Assembly (NCBI GenBank): GCA_949130485.1
Contig: OX422185.1
Coordinates: 835,501-899,500 of the forward strand
Length of the DNA stretch: 64,000 bases
Origin: Agelas oroides
Taxonomy: Eukaryota; Porifera; Demospongiae; Agelasida; Agelasidae
Direction of reading: 5' to 3'
In this document: positions 53,651 through 64,000 of the stretch, in pieces
Layout: the number at the start of each line of letters is the position of its first letter
How positions within the stretch are numbered: position 1 is the first letter of the stretch
The notes under the pieces: model-generated
Database searches by the model: none
What the model was told of the DNA's origin: nothing
What the model saw: the letters and a program-made list of their open reading frames with translations, nothing else
Program-made: the position numbers and the translations under genes

Positions 53651-53926
53651 ACACAGAAAGCTGAGCCTCCTCTGAAATTTCCCCATCTTCTTTCACCTCA
53701 TTCTTCACTACACATTTGTAGCGACCAGCATCACTCTTGTTCATTTGTTGAATCGTCAGGCTGTGGGTGGTAGCTCCATTGTGTCTATTGCCATTGGGCA
53801 CATTACTGCCATTCTTCTGCCACTGATATGTAAGATTATCTCCACCAGCTTTAATACAAAATGTGGTTTCTCTTCCAGTGGGTATTTGCTGGTTTTCTGG
53901 GTGCTGAGTGATCACGGGTGGATCAA
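53651..53926 (-). CDS. GTPase-Ig-Death gene, Ig domain 3
   Basis: 276 bases, phase 1 to 1. Differs from the others by TTFCIKAGG: one cysteine appears next to the B-strand core, giving this copy two cysteines. Otherwise the same YQWQKNGSNVPN and DAGRYKCVVKNEV. Confidence 0.85.
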
Positions 53927-53995
53927 CTGAGCGGAAAGAGGGCAGTATTTATAAGCACCAAAAATGCAAATGTTGACAAATCTGATGAAACTCAC

Positions 53996-54503
53996 ACACA
54001 GCAAGCTGAGCCTCCTCTGAAATTTCCCCATCCTTGTTCACCTCATTCTTCACTACACATTTGTAGCGACCAGCATCACTCTTGTTCACTTGTCGAATCG
54101 TCAGTGTATGGGTGGTAGCTCCATTGTGTCTATTGCCATTGGGCACATTACTGCCATTCTTCTGCCACTGATATGTAAGATTATCTCCACCAGCTTTAAT
54201 AGAAAATGTGGTTTCTCCTCCAGTGGGTATTTGCTGGTTTTCTGGGTGCTTGGTGATCTTGGGGGGATGCTTTCCCTCTATGTAATTCTTCACATGGCAC
54301 CTGTAGCGACCTTTGTGAGTCTTCTCTGCATCTAAGATACGTAAAGTGTGAGTGTTAGTGCCACGATATCCATCACGATCAGTGATGTCAACGCATTCCT
54401 TTTGCCATTGGAACTGAAGCTTATCTCCCGTCGCTTCAACCTTGAACACTGCTTCTGCTTCAGAAGGCACTAACTCTTCTTCTGGATGTGACTGAATAGT
54501 TGG
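53996..54503 (-). CDS. GTPase-Ig-Death gene, Ig domains 1 and 2 in one exon
   Basis: 508 bases, phase 0 in and 1 out, acceptor TTTCCTTTCCACTAG. Ig1 (VFKVEATGDKLQFQWQKECV, then HKGRYRCHVKNY) is diverged. Ig2 (TTFSIKAGGDNLTYQWQKNG) belongs to the recent tandem family. The phase-0 start fits the GTPase exon exactly. Confidence 0.82.
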
Positions 54504-54640
54504 CTAGTGGAAAGGAAACAATGCTCATCTGATGTATACAGTAGATTTATGTCAGCAGAGTATCCCTAATAATCACAATTCTTAACATTAGACAAAAATG
54601 GGATGTGCACATTTTTGTCAGCATACAATTGTCTACTCAC

Positions 54641-56847
54641 CTCTGGAAGCCATGCATACCAGCATAGACTTGGCTCCACTTTCTCAAGGGACTGATTACA
54701 CTGAAAGGAATGGACTTTTAATAAGTGTTCAAACTTTAGAACCGGTTGTAGCACAACTGGGTGACATTTCTTGCATTCATTGCACCAGCCTTCAAATGAA
54801 AGAAAGTAGTCTTTATGCGCTTTCAGCGAGTAATGTAATGTCTTACATGCTCTGTCAATATTTTCAAAAATCAGTTTGCGAACACCATTACAGAGGATTG
54901 ACAGGGTTGACAGAGGTACATTTGGGTGGCAAGGGATAATTTCAATGTAGACATGGGTGGCTCTGACTCTCAAACGAAGAGTACCCTCATTCATTTTGAA
55001 ACAGATTTGATCTCGGAAGATTTTTGATTTATCTAAATCAAGTGTAGAATTCACCACTTGTTTGTTTGCAATACAAGCTACAAGTGATCCAAACAGCCCT
55101 TTAGGGCAGTAGCCACACTTGAATGTTATCAGCAGAGGAGGGATGGCACCTGATTGTGTGGAATCACTGGAACTGGCTTCTTCAAGGTGAGTAATGGCAC
55201 AAGGCATGAAATACTTTTTCTGGTCACCATTTTTATTTTCACCATCACCAAGTGGTACAATCACATTAAGGTGCTCAAGGAGGTCTAGCAACATTGAGGG
55301 AGTCAGCTTACTACGAGATCCTTTAGTAAGTCTCACATAATCTGCTCTTGTAAATAAACCCCGATTGAAATATTCAGTACATTGGCCAGAAAGAGTCTTT
55401 TCAAATACGAATGTTCTTTCAACTAATTGATTCACCATGCTAAAAACATACTGTGGGTCTCGGATCACAATTGCATTGAGATCAGATGGTTCAGTGTAAT
55501 AATGAAGCACTCCAGTTTGCTTGTGAAGAAACTGGAGAGCTGCTTCAAACTCAGTTGGAGATTTGATGCCACATTCACGGGCAACCTCGAAACAATCATG
55601 CTTGCTGATGACACTATCTTTTGCAAACTCATGCTGCATTAGTGTGCTAAAAATTAGCCATGGAGCAGGAGTGTGGACCTTAAAATCATCAGAAATTATT
55701 TGTAAAGCATCACGTATCTTTTTTGCATCTTTGTCAGATTCATCATCAGAGGCATTGTTTATAGTAAACACCATCTGTGTTTCAGAGGCATCCAATATCA
55801 TACCCTTACTGTAAGCATCCGTTTTTTTGACCAGTTCTTTAACATCGTCTATTTTTGCCTGACATTCCTCCTGTGAGACTTTGTCTTTGAAAGTGGCAAC
55901 AAGCATCACCCTTGGTTTGATTTTGTTTCCATCTTCATCCTTGTACTCAGTAAAAGCAATGCTTCCAAGAGATCGCAACAGATCTTCTTCTACAGTGAGA
56001 CTGGAAAGATATTTTCGCATGCACTTCTGTTCATCTGGTCTCACATACTCTACTTCATATCTACTCTTTAGGTCTTTATCAAGGGGAAAGACTATGAAGA
56101 AAACACAAGGGCCTACTACTAGTGCTGATAAGAGCTCTTGAAACTCAGGTTGGCCCCCCGAGTCAGTTAGGTACAGGGTCCGTTTGTTATCTACATGTTC
56201 TTTCAATCCAGAAACACCTTTTTCCTTCAAAACCTTTCGAAAGAAATCCATGCTCATACTGTACTGGTGAGTTGGAGAATCAGTGCTGAGTTCAGATGAA
56301 TTCCCTCCTTCTGCAGGCGAGTAGATCTCAGGGCTATCACTTCGTATTTGTTTGGATACTTGTTCTTTCTTGTTGCTCCCCACGGAATCATTTCCTTGGA
56401 ATACATTTTCCTGTTGTGCAGATGCTTGTTGTACAATTGAATCATCTATTCGTTTTGTAGACAATTGCCTCATTAGTCGAGATTTCCGTGAAATTGAATT
56501 CTTTCTTTTCATCTTCTGTTTTCTAGAGAGCTGCCCAATTAGTCCAGAAGCCTGTGTCTTTGGATCCTCAATTATTTTCCAATCAAAATCTGACACTTGA
56601 GCAACAGTTGTTGAAACATCCCTGATGATTTCAACTTGTACTGACCTTTCTGCTGCTTGGGTACTAGTGCGTATCTGATTCAACTTCATGCGAAGTAAGC
56701 GTTTTAGTAACGAACTCTTCCCCACTCCAGCTGGTCCCACAAATATACAATGCATGATAGTTTGATCCATTGTTCCAGACTGACGCATTACTTGCTCACA
56801 TACGGATAAGTAATGATCGACATCTGCATTAAAAGTACATATATACA
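54641..56847 (-). CDS. GTPase-Ig-Death gene, Roc-COR-like GTPase exon
   Basis: 2,207 bases, phase 1 in and 0 out (acceptor TTTACTTACAG, donor GTGAGT). Near the N-terminus it has a P-loop VGPAGVGKSSLLKRL. A long charged Ser/Lys insertion follows, then the switch-II-like LTDSGGQPEF and a G4-like MLVATFKDK. A COR-like winged-helix region comes next (PAPWLIFSTLMQHEF, FEAALQFLHKQTGVLHYY, VIRDPQYVFSMVNQLVERTF). A Cys-rich patch GWCNECKKCHPVV lies near the end. Roc-COR proteins (LRRK/ROCO type) are GTP-switch dimers. No LRR or kinase is present. No signal peptide precedes it, so this part is cytosolic. Confidence 0.85.
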
Positions 56848-57237
56848 CTGTAAGTAAACAAGGGAATATACATCATTTTTCAGTCCCACTTCAGGCTATA
56901 GTAAGTAGATCAATACTTTCACCGTACCCATCACTGGAATTTTGTGTTAACTAGTGGGATGATTCATCATCTTGGGGCGAGCCTGAACAAGCAGCACACT
57001 GTTGTTTTACTAATTTGTCATGGCATATAGCAGGATTTGCCACTATAGCCAAATTTCAAAACACACAAGTAGCTAAGTCCTCACCTGAGATAGCCAAGTA
57101 TCACATATGCCAGCCATTTCTCCAGCCAGGGCAGCTAATGTAGCTACATATGCATGGACTATAGTTTACAATGAAATCATGAGCTGAATTTCTAGCGTTT
57201 ATGAGTGCCGTTCATGCCATGCATGACTGACTCTTAC

Positions 57238-57292
57238 CTGAAGCGACCTCAACCACTGTCCATATTTTTACCACCGGTGAGCAGCCTGCCAT
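57238..57292 (-). CDS. GTPase-Ig-Death gene, first coding exon
   Basis: An ATG at 57292 starts MAGCSPVVKIWTVVEVAS and meets a GTAAGAG donor in phase 1, matching the acceptor of the GTPase exon at 56848. The frame is also open upstream to about 57397 with only a GTG, so an earlier start is possible. The short hydrophobic stretch is too weak to call a signal peptide. Confidence 0.5.
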
Positions 57293-57650
57293 TGATAGCA
57301 CAAACCAGAAGTAAGTTGCCACATGCGCTTTAACTTCGCTCCGGGTCAGTGAGCTGCACTCGGGAATGCAGTAGCCCTCATAACATGCTTCGCGCACGAG
57401 ATATAGAGATCAATCTTCATGAAGTGTTTGAATGCACTCATTTAAAATGTAGGTATATGGATGCAAGCAAGCACATACGTACATAAACACACTTCCGCAA
57501 TGCAGTCCCGCTAGGGTGGGGCTCGCTCAGGCTCTAGCTAGAAGCATTCTGCTCTTGGTGTTTATAAGCCCCTGGCTCTATTTGTTCTCATCTTTGAATA
57601 TTGTTGGGATATATGTCTGTAACTAAACTATGTTTTGAGGGCTACCGTGG

Positions 57651-58170
57651 AATAAAGTATGATGCTACTTCATAAAGTATGATGCTACTTGTTAAAGTAT
57701 GATCCTACTTCATAACGTATGATGCTACTTCATAAAGTATGATGCTACTTCATAACGTATGATGCTACTTCATAACGTATGATGCTGCTTCATAACGTAT
57801 GATGCTGCTTCATAACGTATGATGCTGCTTCATAACGTATGATGCTGCTCCATAACGTATGTTGCTGCTCCATAACGTATGTTGCTGCTCCATAACGTAT
57901 GATGCTGCTTCATAACGTATGATGCTACTTGTTAAAGTATGATGCTACTTCATAACGTATGATGCTGCTTCATAAAGTATGATGCTACTTCATAATGTAT
58001 GATGCTACTTCATAACGTATGATGCTGCTTCATAACGTATGATGCTGCTTCATAATGTATGATGCTACTTGTTAAAGTATGATGCTACTTGTTAAAGTAT
58101 GATGCTACTTGTTAAAGTATGATGCTACTTGTTAAAGTATGATGCTACTTGTTAAAGTATGATGCTACTT
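57651..58170. repeat. 20-bp minisatellite, 26 copies
   Basis: Unit CATAAAGTATGATGCTACTT in perfect 20-bp register, with variants CATAACGTAT, GTTAAAGTAT and GATGCTGCTT grouped in blocks. It lies just upstream of the GTPase-Ig-Death gene. No coding content. Confidence 0.95.
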
Positions 58171-58499
58171 TATTGCTACTATGTAAACTATGTAAAATAA
58201 TCTCCACTTTACCTGTGTACCTTTTACTGTTTCTATAGTAACAGGTGGATATTAAACCACAAAGTTCGTTTCTTAACCTTGTTTCATCGTCTCCCCACAA
58301 TCTAATGCAAGCAATGGAAAGCTGGGCGGGACCTGGGATTGAGGCTAAATGTTTAACAGTAGCAGAGTCAGGCCTCATAATTCAGTATCCCTGTAGCATG
58401 GTATAGTAGTCTGAGTTTAGCTGCGAAGTGACCTGTACGAATAAAATCACCTCAAACTCAAATTCAGTATTTGCGGGATGTGCTGGGTTTTCGTTCAGT

Positions 58500-58625
58500 G
58501 GGTAACAATTCCTGAGATCAGCAGTGAAGAATTTTCAAGTGGCCTTGCTGTGCTGCCCAATAAATGTGAGTGGCACAAGGAAATTTTTTGATGTTGGATT
58601 ACAGTATTCCTGGCTTACCAATGCC
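58500..58625 (-). pseudogene. isolated ankyrin-repeat remnant
   Basis: The bases match the antisense pattern of the NLR ankyrin unit (GATCAG.AGTGAAGAATTTTCAAGTGGCC, TGTGCTGCCCAATAAATG, TTTTTTGATGTTGGATTACA), now with many changes. One and a half repeats survive, 45 kb from the array. Confidence 0.55.
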
Positions 58626-59355
58626 TTCTGGTTCAGCTTGCTTCTCATCTCCCTATGAGTGAGAAAAGAAAACTATGTATGTAGTGATGCCGAACATTCA
58701 AAACTTCTTTCATAAAGCACTAGCTATGGTCTTTGCAAAAGTTCTATCATAATTTCAGATGAAAGCTTTCGGCGAGATCTATTGAGTGTTACCACTTTCC
58801 AGTTGTGCATTCAATGTATGTGGAAGTAACACCCATTTAACTTTTTACCGTACAAATTTCCATTGAACAAAAATGCAAAGGTGCCCCCCTTGTACAGCAC
58901 TAATTATCCATGCGTCAGTCCGTTCCAGTTAAGTGCTACGGCACATGACTGACATAATCTTTCCCTTTGAAGTTTACCAATCGTCTTGAACGAGGCAATG
59001 CTAACAGTTACTGTCAAAGCGATATTATTGTTTCTGACTTCAAAACCGCCCAAAGGTGTCTCACAGGCAATATAACTCGGCAGTGTGGCCTTTCAGCGCC
59101 ATTGATTTTAGTGTAGCGGAGTACAGTAAAACCTCCGAACAAAGGACACATTGGGGACGGGGCATTTGTCCCTTGTACAAAAGTTGTCCTCTTCTCGGAG
59201 GTTATCTTTTAAACTTATTGGAAACTTTAAGTCATTAAAGACAAAAAAACTGAACACTTAAAGGCTTTAAAATATATTCTGTGCATATATTTTTCATTTT
59301 GATTGCAAGGTGGCAAGAGCAATACTACTTGCATAAAAAATGCAGAATGATGCAA

Positions 59356-59649
59356 TTATGACATATGGTTATACAGTAAACACTCGATTGATATTTGTAC
59401 GTAGCTAACCGAAAGTTTTCGTTTGCGAGTACAGTGGAAAGGACCACTGTTGCGTATGCGGAACATTTGGTATACTTCCAGTAGGCGTGGTAATGCGTGA
59501 GGTCGCATTTTCAGACTTCTCCGTTGCTGTACCATGGTGAGAAAGGCTAGCGTGATGAGCAACAGTGCTAATATAATGCCAGGTCTTTGAATCCAGGGAC
59601 GGTGGCGCACAATCTTACGTAACAATGACAACAATGATGCTCCCCAATT
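59356..59649 (-). CDS. possible last exon of a small membrane protein
   Basis: A TTTTCATTTACAG acceptor leads into 97 codons: a basic amphipathic start (SLLSLLRKIVRHRPWIQ), one hydrophobic segment (PGIILALLLITLAFLTMV) and a basic tail. No family is recognised and no upstream exon is certain. An ORF with ATG at 60152 is the nearest candidate but has no good donor. The rest of 58626-60816 shows no gene. Confidence 0.3.
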   Translation of the reverse strand, partial: NWGASLLSLLRKIVRHRPWIQRPGIILALLLITLAFLTMVQQRRSLKMRPHALPRLLEVYQMFRIRNSGPFHCTRKRKLSVSYVQISIECLLYNHMS

Positions 59650-60219
59650 CTGTAAATGAAAACAATTTGTTGTCATGGCAAGTAATTAACAGCAGCCGCA
59701 CTCATGTATACAAGCCGTTTGTAGCAATAAATACAGCAAAATGCAGAACTGAAGACGTAGCCTGAGAGCTAAGCCACTGTAGCCACTATTACTCATGGTC
59801 ATGGTCTAACAGAAACACAGTGGCATGAAACAGCAACCTTTTTACGGCTGCTATATAATTGAAAATAGGCAAAAATTGGGGCATATTCGGGTAGTCCTTA
59901 ACATTTAAACATTAAGGCTTTCACAGCACAGCATTAACAGCACAAATGCCACCTGGTTATGACAACTTCAACTCCTTCTGTACACAGAAAAGCCATCAGA
60001 TCTTGGTTCCAAGGCTGGCGAGTGTTCCGCATAAACCGCCAAAGACGATTGGTCTTCGTCGCTCGAAATGACTTGAGCTTTACTTCTCTCTTCTGCTCGC
60101 AGAAACACGCAGCTCTCGGTCTCAGTTCAAAGGGACCGAAACCCGTGGTCATGCGAGGACCGGAAAGGGTACTCCCCTGAAGACCAGTATTTTTTGAGCA
60201 TATCTCCCCAAAAAACAGT

Positions 60220-60365
60220 AACTAACCGCCCCATCCATTTGAGCCATAAATGCCCCACCCATTTAAGTCATAAATACCACACCCATTTAAGCCATAAAAT
60301 GCCCCACCCACCCATTTAAGCCATAAAATGCCCCATCCATCTAAGCCATAAATGCCCCATCCCCA
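60220..60365. repeat. 30-bp minisatellite, about 5 copies
   Basis: Imperfect copies of CCATTTAAGCCATAAATGCC followed by CCACC. Confidence 0.8.
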
Positions 60366-60816
60366 TCTCCCTTTATGTTTTAACTTCACACTTTATGTAT
60401 GTGTGAAATTTTGAACATCGATGTGCCAGCGGTGTTGGTGCTCCCCCACTCGACATACAACTTCTGAAATTCGGACATACCTACTTCACAATCAGCACTA
60501 AAACAAAGCTATACAGGAAAGACTAACAGTCAGAATAACAAAGCTAAGAAACCTACACTCGGCAGCCATTCACCTTCCGTAAACTATTGCGTACTTCCGT
60601 GTTACAAATAATAAATTTAAGGCCGCCTTAACCGTTCTGAGTAGTTTGATTAGGCTACAGATTGAAATTGTCACTTTAGTTTTAGTTTTGATTACTAAAT
60701 CTAGTATTTGGTTAACTACCATTTTTGGATGATTTCAAATGGTTTTATGCCTTACTAAAATGCATTTTAGTTTTGGTTTTAGCTAACTAAAACAATGCTG
60801 TCAATGGAATGCGTAC

Positions 60817-60956
60817 CTCAGTTGAAGCCCTGGCTCCCTCCTCATCCTTCCTTCCTTTGATGGAGGAGTGAGTGGTGGGGGTAGAAGTGAGGGAGGGGAA
60901 AATAGTCTCCCAGCGGTTTACTCGCTTCAGCATCTGTGGTGACATTCCAGGCATTC
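60817..60956 (-). CDS. MYPT/PPP1R12-like gene, downstream exon
   Basis: Acceptor ACACAGCCAAAG and donor GTACGC. Reads MPGMSPQMLKRVNRWETIFP, then a Ser/Thr/Pro stretch and SIKGRKDEEGARASTE. It follows the ankyrin exons on the same strand and looks like the disordered, phosphorylatable linker of MYPT proteins. Its phase with the preceding exon is not settled. Confidence 0.5.
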
Positions 60957-61049
60957 CTTTGGCTGTGTGTGTGAGTTGTGTATACATGTATGTAAAGCAC
61001 CAATTCATGTTGAGAACTCATTTTTCCCCCTGCCCCCAAACACGTACAC

Positions 61050-61093
61050 ATCTGTGAAGATGAGGCCTTGTGTCCCTGACGATTGTTATATTC
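61050..61093 (-). CDS. MYPT/PPP1R12-like gene, small linker exon
   Basis: After a CCTCCTCCACAG acceptor it reads EYNNRQGHKASSSQ. The donor is unclear (GTGTAC is the best candidate). It is in phase 0 with the exon at 61183-61254. Confidence 0.4.
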
Positions 61094-61182
61094 CTGTGGA
61101 GGAGGAGGAGGAGGAGGAGAGGAAGAGAGGGGCTCAGTAAGAGGGGAAAGGATCAAGACAGAAATCAGAAGAGTGCATGTAC

Positions 61183-61254
61183 TTCTCTGAGCTTCCTGAG
61201 ACCATCCAGCTCCTCCTGAATATCTGGGTCACACAACTCCTTGACTGTGTCACC
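61183..61254 (-). CDS. MYPT/PPP1R12-like gene, end of ankyrin domain
   Basis: 72 bases, phase 0 to 0, acceptor CACCCTGCAG complement (CTGCAG) and donor GTACAT. Reads GDTVKELCDPDIQEELDGLR KLRE. This corresponds to the segment after the last ankyrin repeat in MYPT1 (GQTAFDVADEDI...LEEL). Confidence 0.65.
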
Positions 61255-61277
61255 CTGCAGGCAAACAACCAGCATCA

Positions 61278-61278
<1 letters not shown>

Positions 61279-61310
<32 letters not shown>
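61279..61310. repeat. (CA)n microsatellite
   Basis: About 15 uninterrupted CA units in an intron of the MYPT-like gene. Confidence 0.95.
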
Positions 61311-61314
<4 letters not shown>

Positions 61315-62000
61315 GAGCAGTAGTAGGAATGCGTGATGGTTCTTTCTTACTCAGATTTCAACCAACCAAGACATCTCAAAAGTAAGCAACTAGGCAATTA
61401 CTGATACCATTTCACTCGATCGTTGCCGAAGCCCCGCTCACTAACTTATGGCCACCTGAAAGTAACTTATTTCTAGAAAGATTTCGCTACTGTAAATCGG
61501 GATATTAAGCACTGGTGCCTATTTTCGAAATTAGCAGCCAGAAGGGATGCTTATTTTCATGGGATGCTAATAAACGCATGTAATTTTCTGATAGTGTGCA
61601 GTTGTGTGGGAACGAGCCTAGAGGTTCTTTTCCTGCTAATTTCTGTCCAATGTTCTAGAACCAGAGATACAGTCAGCAATCGATCGATCGTTGCCAACCC
61701 CCGCCCACCAACATAAAGCGCTTGAATCCGTGAGAGGTTTTTGCTAATTCCTGGATATGTTTTATCAAGAGGCCTTGCCTAGATTTTGGTTTGTATCCCG
61801 TGTCGATAGCTTGCTTACAATATTGCAGATAGATACTGGTGAACATTAGCAGCTATGTTCGAATCAGCAAATTCACTTCCGTTTGCACGGAACGGGTGCC
61901 TTTCATGTGGGGTGCCTATTTTTGTATGGGTGCTTATAAACGGGCGATGTGGTTGCTGAAATCAAAATGGGTGCTTATTTTGTGTGGGTGCTTATTATTA

Positions 62001-62310
62001 GTCTCGTCACCAGAGCCCACCCTCTCACGAGGAGAAACGGTCTGGTGAACCAAGTCAAATTTCTTGGGCTAGCGCACGCTTTTGCGACAACGTAACCTAG
62101 CAACAATCAAAACATTTTGCGGCCAACCCGTTCAAAAAAGGTACGGATACTCGAATGGACATGAACTGTTGCAAGGGAAGTGCTACGTAATAATTACCGA
62201 TCTCGCAATCTCATTGGTCATTACCACTTTTGGGTAATAAGCCCAAGAAATTCAACTTCGTTCACCAGACCATTTCTCGCTAGGAGGCACGCGTGGGCGG
62301 GGCACGAGAC
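62001..62310. mobile_element. 310-bp TA-flanked MITE in an intron
   Basis: Ends GTCTCGTCACCAGAGCCCAC and GTGGGCGGGGCACGAGAC, TA at 61999-62000 and 62311-62312. Subterminal ACGGTCTGGTGAAC and CAAATTTCTTGGGCTAGCGC are mirrored. Related ends lie at about 26895 and 36150. It belongs to the GTCTC family. Confidence 0.8.
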
Positions 62311-62507
62311 TAGCTTATTATCCCGATTTTACGGTATGTGTTTTACTGAGAGGACCCAGCTACATACTAGTATTTATCCAGTGTCTACAGCATACTTGTA
62401 ACCAAGGGCGCATCGAGCTGCTGTTCCGGTGGGAGGGGAGACGAGTACCTTTACTTTCGTTTCCTCTTATCCACCAAACACACACACATGCATGCACACA
62501 CACTCAC

Positions 62508-62661
62508 TGCCTTTGTCACAGCATCCATGTCTGCCCCGTGCAGTACCAAAATCTCAGCAGCGTCCATGTTGCCCCAGTACACAGCAGCGTGCAGCGGAGT
62601 CCAACCATCATCATCTCGAGCATTCAGCTGGACCTGAGAGTTCTTTATGGAAAAGAGCACC
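62508..62661 (-). CDS. MYPT/PPP1R12-like gene, ankyrin exon
   Basis: Phase 2 in and 0 out (donor GTGAGT). Reads [40 protein letters not shown] and [11 protein letters not shown]. It aligns with the MYPT1 segment where [12 protein letters not shown] is followed by a DMEAVNK-like end. Confidence 0.85.
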
Positions 62662-62858
62662 CTGCACACGTGTGCATGTGTGAGGGGAGGGGGTGGGAAT
62701 ATAGAAAAATGTACATGTGATTTGTAAATAACTACATACATGGTAAGTAGTACATACTGTAGTAGCCACCTCAGACTTTCTGTCAAGGAATTTATCCAAA
62801 GCTGTGAGACAATCTAAGACAGAAAGTCAGGATTCAAGGTGGTCAAGCCACATCTCAC

Positions 62859-63016
62859 TTGAGCACTCGGAGGTAATTCTTTGCTGCAGCGATATGGAGG
62901 GGTGTAGCTCCACCCACACTGATCAGTGGCTTCAGAGAGGGGTCGTTTTTGAGTCTCTGGGCATCCTCCAACATGGCTGCCTCCTCCACACCCTTCATCT
63001 CCTCCACATCAATACC
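62859..63016 (-). CDS. MYPT/PPP1R12-like gene, ankyrin exon
   Basis: Phase 1 in and 2 out. Reads GIDVEEMKGVEEAAMLEDAQ, RLKNDPSLKPLISVGGATPL and HIAAAKNYLRVLK. The helical spacer GVDIE..R..EE..ML.DA followed by G.T.LH.AAAKGY is a signature of MYPT proteins between ankyrin blocks. Confidence 0.88.
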
Positions 63017-63151
63017 TGGGGAGGGGGAGGGGTAGGACAGAGGAAGGGAAGAGAGGGAGGAAGGGTAGCTTCTTTGAAATGATTCCTTCACTGCATATGT
63101 ACGCATCTCTCCCCCCCCCCCTCCCTCACACACACACTCCCCTATACACAC

Positions 63152-63270
63152 CTAGCTTGTCAATCTGCTGTTTGATCATGTCCACGATGTTTTCATCTTC
63201 AGCGAGGTCAACAGGTGTGTCTCCGTCACTGTTCACTGGGGCAGGGAACGCCCCACTTGTTAACAAAAAC
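63152..63270 (-). CDS. MYPT/PPP1R12-like gene, ankyrin exon
   Basis: Phase 2 in and 1 out. Reads FLLTSGAFPAPVNSDGDTPV and DLAEDENIVDMIKQQIDKLG, equal to the MYPT1 segment with VNSEGDTPLDIAEE. Confidence 0.88.
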
Positions 63271-63471
63271 CTGGAGTGAGGGGAGGGGAGCAAGCCAAGG
63301 ACATGAGAAGAAGGAATGCACCACTTCATTTACAGTATAAAAATGCACCTTGTGCAAGTATCTTAACATTTGTTATCCTCCCCAACCTTCTTCTTACTTC
63401 TCCACTCTCCTCCCTCCTTTAATTCCCCTCAATCTTCTCTCCCTCCCCTTCTCTCCTCCTCCCTTCCCTCA

Positions 63472-63687
<216 letters not shown>

Positions 63688-64000
63688 TTATGACAGGTTA
63701 CTGAGTGTCAACCAGGAATGCATAATTGACCAACACTCATTCCAACATTGACTCTGACTCTAAGGTGGAGACTAGCCTACAAAAGGTATATACATGCTCT
63801 TGGGCCCCACCATGCAAGCCAGTTTCCACACATGCACACACCATGGTTTCCCAAGATTTTGATTCTCACACGCTAAAGTGGCTACCCATGCCAATTTGTA
63901 CTCACAATCAGTACATTCCAACTTCACATACAATCCATACACATGCAGGAGTCTCGTTAACACGTCACACACTGTTCTAGACAGAATAAGCTACTGAAAA

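Noticed and set aside
57651-58170. CRISPR-like array
   Set aside because: Units are contiguous 20-mers with no unique spacers; this is a minisatellite in animal DNA.
62738-62808. Extra MYPT exon ([11 protein letters not shown])
   Set aside because: It would create an in-frame stop; joining 62859 directly to 62661 gives a continuous ankyrin repeat.

Overview
This window is animal nuclear DNA, most likely from a sponge or another non-bilaterian. The evidence is short introns with GT-AG borders, phase-1 exons for Ig, Sushi and Death modules, a Death-NACHT-LRR gene with a huge ankyrin tail, a MYPT-type phosphatase subunit, and a dense load of eukaryotic transposons (IS630/Tc1-mariner, hAT, PIF/Harbinger, TTAA-type, Helitron/Helentron-like and two LINEs). 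There is no operon structure. The sponge assignment is inference.

Layout. 0-4 kb: exons of a plus-strand PDZ gene and a decayed copy of its last exon. 4-14.5 kb (minus strand): an ankyrin cluster made of two C-terminal ankyrin fragments and one large NLR-type gene (Death exon 14225-14522; NACHT, LRR and about 36 ankyrin repeats in one exon at 7260-14044). A decayed beta-helix-like pseudogene lies between them. 14.7-29 kb: mobile-element territory. It holds an intact 2.85-kb TA-flanked transposon with two convergent genes (16565-19416) and a plus-strand ORF of tandem basic repeats (27728-28228). 29-36 kb: exons of an SH3 gene on the minus strand, with introns filled by two Helentron-like elements, a LINE relic and its nested insertion. 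38-49.5 kb: nested transposons, including a nearly complete LINE (PHD-finger ORF1; endonuclease/RT ORF2 with one internal stop), Helitron N-terminal fragments, a hAT relic and a TTAA element.

50-57.3 kb (minus strand): the most interesting gene. Its exons join with matching phases into a Roc-COR-like GTPase, five Ig domains, a membrane segment, a Sushi module and a C-terminal Death domain. 57.6-64 kb: a 20-bp minisatellite, a far-flung ankyrin remnant, and exons of a MYPT/PPP1R12-like gene whose 5' end lies beyond the window.

Together the two large genes suggest an innate-immunity or cell-death neighbourhood: an STAND ATPase with Death domain and a GTPase with Death domain, both carrying rapidly duplicating recognition-type repeats (ankyrin or Ig). 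Exon borders were placed by eye from splice sites and reading phase. No alignment or RNA data were available.
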